Shown here: in pieces, positions 36,501 to 45,953 of the stretch
Position numbering within the stretch: the first letter of the stretch is position 1
Layout: the number at the start of each line of letters is the position of its first letter
Assembly (NCBI GenBank): GCA_036852015.1
Contig: JAANDG010000320.1
Span: 1-64,000 of the forward strand
Direction: 5' to 3'
DNA length: 64,000 nucleotides
DNA from: Pelodera strongyloides
Lineage: Eukaryota; Nematoda; Chromadorea; Rhabditida; Rhabditidae
Notes under the pieces: model-generated
Database searches by the model: none
What the model was told of the DNA's origin: nothing
Seen by the model: the letters and a program-made list of their open reading frames with translations, nothing else
Translations under genes and position numbers: made by a program

Positions 36501-37264
36501 CCTATGTTTGACTATTCGATATTTTTTAACTTTACCATAAATTAAGAAAGATATACACGCGAATTTCCAGAAAAAGAGCGCCATTCATATAAATATTTTT
36601 AATTATTCATACCCATACACAACTATATACCGTAGATTGTGGCGTGCAATATAGAATGCAAGTGTGCAAACACGTCACACACGTGCATGCACGAGCTCCA
36701 TTTCAGGCAACAAGATGGAAACGAAAAAAGCGGTGATATGTGGGGTTGAATGCCGGCCGGTTTTTTAAACGCATCGAGTAAAACCGTATTCTTAGGCAGC
36801 ATATGCAAATGAACATAAATTAGAATAAAAAATCGAGTTAAATTCGAGCAAATTAGGATAAATACCTGCCCACGATGCGTTTCAAAAACCGGCCCGGTAT
36901 TTCGCTATAAAAACCAGACTCATAAAAGAATGCATATGGTGAAAATCTCGCATATTAAGGCAAGAAGCCTGCGGTTTTCTGGTTGTATTCGCTTAATCAC
37001 TAGCGCATTCTAATGGTTAGAATGCTTCGGTAGAAACTATCATTTGTGCATAGGATTAATTATTTTTGCAATATGTCGCTATAAGTTGTACTCTGTACTT
37101 TGTAATTTGCATTCTGTAGTTTGTTTTATATAGTTTGATCTATTTCAGGCTGGGATACTGTACGTCAGATGATCAGCTTCCCGTGCAAATGCAAGTTTAT
37201 CTGGTGCTGCGAAGTGAAATGCATGACCTGCAGCGAGATCGTGGATAGAAACTACTGTAGGTAG
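33247..37264 (+). CDS. Wnt family secreted ligand, complete
   Basis: Wnts are secreted, lipid-modified ligands of Frizzled receptors. Ten exons join in frame to 348 aa: 33247-33314, 33386-33509, 34080-34179, 34437-34516, 34970-35118, 35371-35488, 35717-35779, 35896-36015, 36344-36452, 37149-37264. Parts in order: signal peptide ([14 protein letters not shown]), [49 protein letters not shown], the GCSDNVRYG block, [12 protein letters not shown], then [15 protein letters not shown] with the Ser that is acylated in this family, SPDYC, CCGRGWD, and the [13 protein letters not shown] finger ending NYCR. The segment between SPDYC and CCGRG is shorter than in vertebrate Wnts. Orthology to a particular nematode Wnt was not decided. 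Confidence 0.96.
33558..33605. repeat. (GA)n microsatellite in Wnt intron 2
   Basis: An uninterrupted GA run followed by GGAGAAGGAGAGAAAGGGAG. Simple repeat only. Confidence 0.9.
33882..34064. mobile_element. TTAA-ended MITE, AAGCGAAAT family, Wnt intron 2
   Basis: 183 bp, TTAAAGCGAAATACCGGCCG to CGGCTGCTATTTCGCTTTAA, with GTTTTTGAAACGCATCG and its complement inside each end. It ends 15 bases before the next Wnt exon, close to the branch/acceptor region. Nearly the same as 55717-55893. Confidence 0.9.
34861..34935. repeat. Tandem duplication of about 37 bp before Wnt exon 5
   Basis: GCTTATGGTTAGGTGAAAGT and the following CATTTATCGAGTTCCTT occur twice in a row, ending about 35 bases before the acceptor at 34968-34969. 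Confidence 0.85.
36472..36910. mobile_element. Truncated family B MITE plus a decayed AAGCGAAAT element, Wnt intron 9
   Basis: The left part opens TTTAAAGGGTCAGGCCCATT like family B (41269-41686) but its right end is missing. From about 36728 an AAGCGAAAT-type element follows (TGCCGGCCGGTTTTTTAAACGC to AAAAACCGGCCCGGTATTTC) with decayed TTAA ends. Confidence 0.65.
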
Positions 37265-37320
37265 AGTGATTATTAGAGGTCACTGAGGTCTCACCAAGGT
37301 ACTGTACCTCCCTGGGGACG

Positions 37321-37333
37321 AAAAAAAAGAGAG

Positions 37334-37395
<62 letters not shown>
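37321..37395. repeat. Long poly(A) tract just after the Wnt stop codon
   Basis: About 75 bases, almost all A with a few G near the start, beginning 57 nt downstream of the Wnt stop. Because the gene keeps its introns it is not a retrocopy tail. Length in the assembly may be unreliable. Confidence 0.85.
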
Positions 37396-37397
<2 letters not shown>

Positions 37398-38595
37398 TCC
37401 CCATGGTCTAGAATGCAAACCCTTAGGTTACTTTCCTAAGGAGGTTTTCAACAGGTATTACCTTTTAATTTAGATTCTTAATCTTTTTTTGTGTATACTA
37501 ACAACGTGCTCACTACATCGTTTCAAGTTTGAAGTTTTAAAGTAACTGCATTATTAAGTGTGTATTTTTCTCCTAAATCAATGTATCTCAAGCAAACATA
37601 ACTGCATTGATTGTCATTTTCTGGTCATTTTCAAATCACTTAACTTATTTAAACCTTAACACCTTACTCTGTTCTATAATGAATATAGATAGTACTAAAA
37701 CAACTTGTTTTGTAGACTTTTCTTGCATGTACTGTACAATTGATATTTTATGGTGCTTCGATCTTATACCAATGTTTTGCAATATTTCTTCCACAAAATT
37801 TTTCGTTTTAAACCTTTATTAAAAGTGCCTCACCCATTTATTAATTATTTACACTTGCATAATATAATCTCAATAGCTCAGTAAATGCTGGGCGGAATTT
37901 GTTTATTCTAGCTTATTTGTTATACTGTCACAAAGTGGTATTGGTATACTGTATGTTTGAATGTTCTAGAACCTTCTTATTTCTATTGTACAAAATTGTT
38001 GCTTTACTATGTTATTTTTTCAGTAAAGAAACAATTTTAACGTATTTCTTGCCTAAATATTGACCAGATTTGTACAGTTGTTATATACGTATTTGCCGCA
38101 TAAGCGTAATAAATATTGAATGGATTTATACAATTTATTGGGGTTGAGGTATGTATAAGCTAGTGCTGCATTAGTTACGCTCAGCTACGTAAGTATAAGC
38201 TGGTTTGTGACAACTACGGCTGCGTTACGGGGTGTGCTACGCGTATTGATACACAGAATATACTTATACAAAGAATCCACAAAAGATCGGTAATTTTTAG
38301 ACGAACTAAATCCAAAAGAAATTAAAAGAACGAAATGTGATTACTATTACTGTTCTTCGTCTGAATAATAAGTAAAAGAACCTATACATAAAAAGCGGTG
38401 GCACGACAAACAAAAATATTGTGCGGTATCGGTATGACGAATGGCTGGTCTAAGTAGTATATTTACATTGGAAACTTACTTTATACTTGAGGTAGAGTCT
38501 AGAAACGTCAGAGACAAAAGCAGAGATCAAAGACTTCCTTACACAAAGGGTATTGTGTGGAAAAAGGCACAAATATTTTTGCGTGTTATTTCCCT
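37396..38595. other. Non-coding interval between convergent Wnt and palmitoyltransferase genes
   Basis: A/T-rich, no exon recognised. It should hold both 3' UTRs. AATAAA-like motifs occur (for example GTAATAAATATTG near 38107). Confidence 0.45.
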
Positions 38596-41500
38596 TTAAA
38601 GTAAAGAAGTGTATTCGTCGTCATCCAACTTGTAGACGGCACCTCTTTCATCAGCTGGAAAACAGATTTCCACAAGATTTCTCCTCCTTTCTTCCATTGA
38701 AATCATTCCATTTTTTCTATTGTTTTCGTGTGTATGTCCCTGGATTTCCTTGATAATTGAATACGTTGTCTCGCCATTACTGATCTAAATTAAAATAATG
38801 TGAGCCGATCATGCGCCAGGAGCGCGCCAGTCTTTTTTCCGTTTGCCTCATGTTCGCACGCCCGTAGCTCACCTGCGAGGAGGCCGCCCTAAGATGGTGG
38901 CATATTAATGGGTCTTTTTGGTGACTGCACGCTTTAATTAGCGGTTTTGTGGGCAATTTGCTTACTTGTACAATCATGGAAAAGAACATGGAAAGCATGA
39001 TAGGAACGTGTCCAGCAGCCAACAATCCAGTGGGAATAGTCCAACTGTGCTTCGAAAAGACAACGCCTGAAAATACATATACAATAGTTAACAGTCCAGA
39101 TTCTCGATCCGTCTGATCATAACGCCCATGATTTATCATAAATATCTTCAACTAGGCCAGGGAATATTTCTCAAACACATTTTTACGCAAACACATCGCT
39201 GGTACTTATCATACTGTAATACTAAAGACTTCAATCAAAATTGACCCAGCAAAAACTAATTGTAAACTGTAATACTCCGGTTTCCTTTAGAGAAGTTTAC
39301 AGTAAATTATTCAATTACCGATGGGAAGAGCCGAGAAATCATCGTAGATGGAAAAGAGGCACGCGATGGAAAATAGTCCAGACGTGAGGGCGACGCAGAC
39401 GATAAACAGTAGGAACCACTGGAAAAAGAAAGATTATAGATAACATTGGGAACCCGCCCAGAGGCCGTATTCACCAACACGCAGGGAGCCCTCCCTGGCC
39501 GTCCCTCGCCTCCCCAGGGAGCTAGAGAGTGCGTAGAGAATGCGCGAGGCGAGCCTAGGGAGGGCCACCTGCTTGTTGTTGAATACGGCCTCTGTAGGGT
39601 AAACTAATCCGAAAGTTTAACAAAAGTTCCTTGGGAACAATTCACAAATAACTTACAGTTATCATTGAACTCGCACAAAATGAAAAAGAGGAAAAACTAT
39701 TGAAACTATTAGATTACAAGTAAAATAAAATTACAACCTTCATATTTCTTGCGGTCACACATTTACGAAGCCAAGGGCAATGATGATCGAATTGCTTGAC
39801 GCACCTAAATGAAAAGAAATAGATAAATGCTCGACCGGTTACCCGATCGAGTTGGGCAACCGAATTAGACCGCAGGGATTTCTTTCCATAAGCATAAGAA
39901 ATTAACCGATGAATTTCAGGAAAATGTTTCAGAAATAATGTTTGATATATATAAAGAGTGAAAAAACCTCGGAGAAGAAACAAAAAGGGCTAGGCCCAAT
40001 AAAACATAAAACTCACACATTGCATGTTCCACAATGCTTGATCGTGGCCGTTTTCTCAATGAAACACGTGAGACAAAAGCGTTTGTTGGGGCGCTCTTCC
40101 ATGGCTTGCACCAAAAATGACTGAAAATGGAAAAGTGGAAATTCATGGAGAATCAGGGATACTATCCATTAGTGCTAGTACACACTACTCCAGTTTCCTG
40201 CATGCAACTTCTGTTACTACCCGAAATTTCTATTGGGGTTTTAGGTCAAGACAGATAAGCCCCAAATATGAATAGTGCATGGGGGTAGCCGAGGGTGCGC
40301 GAGAGTAACTCCGGTGATAGTGTGCGGCCGAGAGGGCGGCTATGAGGGCGCCCGCGTCGAGAATAGTGTGCGGCTAAGCGGGCGCCCGTGTCACATATAT
40401 CATACAGTCAGACTGACACTGATACATGGGGTACCACGCAATTGGAGAAAATAAATCTGATTATATAAAAATCAAGAATCCGAGCGAAAATGTATTAACC
40501 ATACAACGTACCATTCCTCCCCTAGATTTCGGCACAACTCCTGGATTGCCAAATACCATTTTCACGATTGAAAAGGTGAACAAAACCAATGCAAACAAAT
40601 AGCAGAGTTCCAACCAAAGCGGCGAGGTCTCCAGAAGATAAAAGCACCTTAAATTACAAGGTATTCATGGGGTTTCCATGTATGCGATTCGCACTTGCGA
40701 CGACATGGCCCCGCAGCGATTTTGGATCTAGTATGGATCTATTTCAAATAGCACGGGTCTGATGCGGTCCTGTTCTAAATAGTACAGGTATTTGGCACTT
40801 TCGCTGCAGGGCCATGTCAAAGGGCGATTCGTATGGGTTACGGTAGGCAGTTAACATATATAAGAACACATTTTATATTATCACAATAGAATATGGCCAA
40901 TAAATGTGTGAATGTGCTGTCTTTACAGTAAAAGAAAATATTTTCTTTACCAAGTAATTGTGGCAAATATGGGTTCTCCAATGGCAATACCAAGAGGAAC
41001 CGGGCTCTGATTCACGTCAAAACGAAGCCGCGCATTGGTGAGGAATGTACTAAACAATTTTATATATGATTATATATATATATATATATATACTATATAT
41101 ATCTTAATATAATATTATATATATATGATATAAGTGACTTTAATAATCCTACTTTCCAACTTATAAGAATCAATTCATGATATGCTCTCCACTCTTGTAT
41201 ATAATTTGGTAGGAAACTAAAAGTCGGGCGAGGCCACGAGAAAAGGCGACGTAATGAAAACGTCGTCATTAAAGGGTCAGGCCCATTTCAAGTGACCCCT
41301 ATTTTTGATGATACCATCTGATTCTCCATGCCAAATATAGTAGGATGCAATATTTTTCTAATTTTCAAGCGCAAAATTCACACACTATTCACCAATTTAC
41401 CGTGGGCAGTCATACCCAACTATTTATCGCAGTTGGCACGCCCATTTGCGCTGATTGGCCAATATCGCAATTGCCACGCCCAATTGAGCATATTGCCCAA

Positions 41501-44500
41501 TTAGCGCGAAGGGGCGTGACAAAAGCGATAAATAGTTGTGTATGACTGGCAATGGTAAATTGCTGATTACTGCGTGAATTTTGCGCTTGAAACTTAGAAA
41601 AATATCTTATCCTACTATATTTGACATAAAGAATCAGAGGGTATCATCAAAAATAGGGGTCACTTGAAATGGGCCTGACCCTTTAATCTCAGAAATAAAT
41701 TAGTAATAATAATAAACAAATATAAACTTGCATCATTCCATATAATGTAGCCGCCGCCAGTAGAATTGCAATTAAAAAGTTGAATTCGTGGAAAAAGACC
41801 CACGAGAAAATACCGAAGATAGCTGTAAGTAAGGATATATCATATCTTTGTAAATCTCTCTCTCTCTCTCTCTCTCTCTATTTCTCTCTCTCTCTCTCTC
41901 TCTCTCTATTCTCTCCCTTCATCCATCTCTCGTTACGGTCTTCGCTCTTTACCTCTTAGCGACAAAGCTTATAAATCGGCGAAAATTATAATTTTTTAAC
42001 TAAAATCAATGACTAACCGGGAAGGAAGAATTCTACTACATTCCTTATGGTTTGGTTGTCAGATACTCCGGTAAATATCGTTTTTCTGGTGACACCGCGA
42101 CGACGACAGGCTCTGCAAGACAAGTGTACTGTAATTATACCGCAGTCTCTCTCTGTGTGTCTCTCTCTGTGTGTCTCTCTCTCTGTGTCTCTCTCTGTGT
42201 GTCTCTCTCTGCGTGTCTCTCTCTCCCTGTCTCACTCTCTCTTCTAGCATGTAATGTATATACCCCAAGGGAACCCCATACATGGGTGTGACTAGTTATG
42301 CCATAGTATACAACACCGACAAATCCGTAAAAACTAACTTCTGTACTTGTTCCTGATTAAAGATGTTCTTGGTTTCCATTGCAACGTCGAGTGGCGTCTG
42401 AGATTTGAAATTCTTGATTGTCAAATCAGCATTGGCAGCGAGGAGAAGTCTATAATGGACAGCTTTTCTTTATTTATTTAATTTCTATTCTGAGCAATCT
42501 GAGCATCTAAATAGTGGCTTAAAACGCTATTCTATGTTATCGTTATAGCAAATCAACCCGCCAAGATTGGAGCTTTGTCATAGCAAGTATTTATTTGCAA
42601 ACTTCAAAGTAGTATGAAACATGGTCCCTGAAGCTGTTGTTGCAAAAAGAGTTTGGCATAAAGCGAAGCGAAATTTCTGGTCAGCCCCAACCTCACAGCT
42701 TCTGTGTTCCCTTGTTGACATGCCAAATGAAGTGCCGTGTTCCCATTGACATGCTCTTGTGCATTCAAATTGGCATATTGTTCAATGAAAACCTTCAGTG
42801 GAAACATGCTGTAAGAGTGGATGGCGGAAAACATTGTCGGAGTCAGACCTAAATTATTATATTTTTGATTGAGGGTAAACCTTTATATCGATGTTACGGA
42901 CATCGCATGGCACTGATTCCGGAGGCCCGAAATGTGTATATTTAAAGGGATGGGTTCACTACAAAATCACCTTGTTTTTATGCTTTACTTTGATTGTACA
43001 AAGGAAAACTTAAACAAAGAGCATAAAAAATATTCCTTGAATTATTCCCTAGGGAAGATATTAGGTAAAAAAGGGTGAGTATTGATCTTTTTCCGATAAA
43101 GTTGTACTGCAAGATAAACTAAGGAAGCTAAGGGATATGGCTGAAACACACTGTTTTGAGCAAAATAAACTGTAGTCTCCATCGTTTATTTCACATAAAA
43201 CAATGAAAAAACAGTGTGTTTCAGCCATATCTCTTAGCTTCCTTAGTTTATCTTGCAGTACAACTTTATCGGAAAAAGATCAATACTCACCTTTTTTACC
43301 TAATATCTGCCCTAGGGAATAATTCAAGGAATATTTTTTATGCTCTTTGTTTAAGTTTTCCTTTGTACAATCAAAGTAAAGCATAAAAACAAGGTGATTT
43401 TGTAGTGAACCCATCCCTTTAAAAAAAAATCTTCGCTGCTAAAACTTTGATCGAGTGCAGCGAAAATCTGGCTACAGTCGGGTAAATTCTGAGCGAAAAA
43501 ATAGATGAATGGCAAGTTTTTTCGCAAGGCATCTTCTCTCTTAAAATCGTTGGCGGCAAAAGGTAAACGTTTCACGTGGTACCTCTCATGATAGAGCTCA
43601 CCTTGTGCAGTTCTCATTTCCAATGAACCAAATTTGCCCATCAAATAAACGGCGACTTCAGCGTTTCTTGATTGAATGGCCACATGTAAAGGTGTATTGC
43701 CCTCCTTATCAAGGAGATCACACGCGGCACCGTGGCGCGCCAGGAGAACGCAGGTTGGCAGTCTGGCTGAATAATGCGCAAGTAAACTATAGAATGCGCA
43801 ATCTGCGGTAGATGCAGCTCAGGTTCTGGAGTTTTACAGCGCACCTTAAGGTGAGCCTTGCCTGTGAGCAATGACGGTCCGTCTTTTCTTACCGTGGGGC
43901 GTCCATATGTAGTATCAATCCCCACCCGCATATTTGGGAAGATTCCTAGCCCTTCAGGGCGCGTTCGGGTTGCTCTTTCCGAAAGGGAAACATGCAAATT
44001 TATCGTTCGGGTTGGACCTTTCCGAAAGGATTTAATGCTTGGCGAAAGCAAAAATTACCGTATGAATTTGCATGTTAAACATTCTAATTCATAAATTTGC
44101 ATGTTTAACATGCAAATTCATACGGTATTGTTTGCTTTCTCAAAGCATTAAATCCTTTCGGAAATGAACGATAAATTTGCATGTTTTTCTTTCGGAAAGA
44201 GCAACCCGAACGCGCCCTTCAGATGAGCACGCAATTCGTGTTTCATCCTCCGGAACACACAGTATCACGTTCTTTCCCATAGAGTATACAGTATAGTATG
44301 AGTACGGTACCAGATTTGGCAGCCCAGTGCAACGGGGTAGATTCCAGTAACCCTCCAATGCAATTCACATCGGCTCCAAGGAAAATAAGTCGTTCACAAA
44401 TCGAATCTCGAGAGTTTATGGCAGCCCAGTGAAGGAGGTAGCAGCCTTCCGAGTCGGGTGTCTGAAATATATTATTGAAATCTTTATTCTTTGTCTAATT

Positions 44501-44716
44501 ATTGGATTTTTCTGAAAAGTTGCGTGTTTATAATAGAGAAGAGAAAGCGTCCCTCTTGGGAACAAAAAGATTATTTTACAACAAATACAAATATTTCAAG
44601 TGCACTATAAACCTCACGTTAACATCCAATTTCTCCAAAATGCACTCTTCCAAAAGGGTCGAATTCCCGATTTGACACGCCGAAACAGCACGGGACATCA
44701 CATCGGATGAACCCAT
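38596..44716 (-). CDS. Ankyrin-repeat DHHC protein S-acyltransferase, HIP14 (ZDHHC17/13) type, complete
   Basis: S-palmitoylates proteins at Golgi membranes. Fourteen exons join in frame to 545 aa: 44716-44618, 44461-44311, 43766-43602, 42848-42692, 42449-42339, 42085-42018, 41822-41732, 41049-40951, 40647-40512, 40120-40017, 39804-39738, 39418-39319, 39066-38966, 38784-38596. Ankyrin repeats fill about residues 1-230 (YLLHWAAINSRDS, STPLHWAAKS, NTPLHVAIQSRNAEVA, NTALHLACQQGNTEA). Hydrophobic pairs follow, then the zinc-binding cysteine-rich domain CLTC-x9-HCGTC-x2-C with DHHCPW, then two more TMs. The usual GNC after CPW is replaced by LRKC. The start follows a CTTTCAG acceptor by eight bases. 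The intron after 41732 must begin GC (GCAAGT) to keep the frame. Confidence 0.95.
39461..39592. mobile_element. Short inverted-repeat element, GGCCGTAT type, in palmitoyltransferase intron 11
   Basis: 132 bp with ends GAGGCCGTATTCA and TGAATACGGCCTC. CCCTCCCTGGCCGTCCCTCG and CGAGCCTAGGGAGGGCCACC pair internally. Related in its terminal bases to 8574-8707. Confidence 0.75.
40676..40860. repeat. Dispersed repeat, related to 25932-26213
   Basis: TGCGATTCGCACTTGCGACG, then GGATCTAGTATGGATCTATTTC and CTTTCGCTGCAGGGCCATG, in the same order as the copy in the RPS11 intron. It lies in palmitoyltransferase intron 8. Confidence 0.65.
41068..41130. repeat. (TA)n tract
   Basis: TA dinucleotides in intron 7 of the palmitoyltransferase gene, about 60 bp with interruptions. 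Confidence 0.85.
41269..41686. mobile_element. TTAA-ended MITE, family B, copy 1
   Basis: 418 bp; ends TTAAAGGGTCAGGCCCATTT and inverse. Long complementary arms include GTGACCCCTATTTTTGATGA and ACACTATTCACCAATTTACC; the centre reads TGGCACGCCC...GGGGCGTGAC. It lies in the GC-AG intron of the palmitoyltransferase gene. Copy 2 is at 57637-58054. Confidence 0.9.
41858..41912. repeat. (TC)n microsatellite
   Basis: CT dinucleotide run with two TATT interruptions, palmitoyltransferase intron 6. Confidence 0.9.
42148..42242. repeat. CTCTCTCTGTGTGT microsatellite
   Basis: Alternating CTCTCT and GTGTGT blocks, palmitoyltransferase intron 5. Confidence 0.9.
42942..43422. mobile_element. Near-perfect 481-bp palindromic TTAA element, palmitoyltransferase intron 3
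   Basis: Ends TTAAAGGGATGGGTTCACTA and its inverse. Arms of about 215 bp differ at only a few positions; the loop of about 45 bases cent­res on CCATCGTTTATTTCAC near 43180. No open frame of interest. Its transcript would fold into a long duplex. The high arm identity suggests recent origin or ongoing arm homogenisation. Confidence 0.9.
43956..44218. repeat. Imperfect 263-bp palindrome, palmitoyltransferase intron 2
   Basis: AGGGCGCGTTCGGGTTGCTC on the left is complementary to GAGCAACCCGAACGCGCCCT on the right. Inside, CCTTTCCGAAAGGATTTAAT and CATGCAAATTTATCGTT find partners across a centre near 44085. No TTAA ends were seen, so it is a different element type. Confidence 0.75.
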
Positions 44717-45953
44717 TTGGGCTTCTGAAAGTATAAGAAATAAAAATGAATACTTTTAAGTATATGTCGATATTTAACAAACAAACTGAGAATTCAACGG
44801 CATAACACTATTCGTTGAAAAAAAAACCGGCGAGTATAGCTGAACTGCGACAGAAATGTAACTATTTGACAACAATTTTAGGAGAAAAAGCTCGGCACAA
44901 AATCTGTAGCAATACGAGTAATTGAAAAGTATAAAAAAATTATTCATTTGTGAAAAAGAGAAGTTTTCTAACGAATGCTTTCCAGTCAGCCAGTTCTATA
45001 TTATGTAATCATTTAAAAAATTTCACCTGCTCTCTACAAAAGATAATAATACGAAATCTATTAGAACACCTTTTTCGACCTCTGAACACAGTTTTAAAAT
45101 AAAAAAAGGAAAAAAAGTCCAACCTAATCAAGATATTCCTTTTAAAATTCGAATAGAACGAATCTGCATAATTTATCCCACTATATGTAAATGACGGCGG
45201 TTTAGCGTTTAGCTTCGTTGTGTATACCGCTGACATAAATTTAGCCATGTACATGCGTTTCATGTTCCCAGTACCAATTGTCGTCAGAAAACTTGAGAAA
45301 TCTACCACTGTAACAAAAAATGCAAACAACTACTTTGTGCGAATTTCAAAGGAGATGATATAGTGAATTCATATACTTTTTTTATTGTTGTAAGGCTGAA
45401 AATGAGGCACTCTCGTAAAGTTGCACATATGAACGGCGAGCGTACCCGCGGGTTCAACACCTCTTCATATCTAATATTTTGCCAGATGAGAAAAAGGCCC
45501 ATTCGTTTAAAGTACCTCTCGTAGTTTCACAATTCCTTCAGCCACGCAATCAAGATCAATTTTTTTCTTTCTGGAATTCTGAAAATATATTTTGTTTGAT
45601 AAAAAAATAAATGGTGCAATAAAACATGGAACTTGATTTTTTGTTATCGAGCAGCATTTACAATACCATCACATAAAAAAGTGTTCCTTTTAGAAAAAAC
45701 TTGCGCAATTCAATACTTTGCGCAATGAAATTATGAGTATTTAAGCTTAGCTGTTAAGCATATGCGGGCAGTATCGCCCACAGCTATACACAGTTTTTTT
45801 TTTACAAATATAGTTACTGTAATAAGATTTAGGTTGGCCGGGGAACTCAAATGCCGTTTACTGAAATACCGTTATCTTTCTATGTATGTTATACAGTACC
45901 TACAAATTAATAGTTTACATTTAAGATTCCTCAGTTCAGTTCACTCCGTCAGG
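44717..45953. other. Intergenic interval between divergent palmitoyltransferase and MIOX genes
   Basis: Mostly A/T-rich and should contain both promoters. It includes one possible minus-strand exon (45578-45516). A minus-strand frame at 45009-45329 lacks family features. Confidence 0.45.
45516..45578 (-). CDS. Possible isolated coding exon, unidentified
   Basis: Between a TTTTCAG acceptor and a GTACTT donor the frame encodes NSRKKKIDLDCVAEGIVKLR plus E, 21 codons. It lies 0.8 kb upstream of the palmitoyltransferase start on the same strand. Joined directly to that exon it would hit a stop, so it is not simply its 5' extension. It may be an alternative upstream exon or chance. Confidence 0.25.

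Noticed and set aside
39640..39675. Possible small extra exon before palmitoyltransferase exon 12
   Set aside because: Exon 11 joins exon 12 directly in phase, and NMKWF aligns with the family NHRYF; an insert of 13 bases would break the frame.
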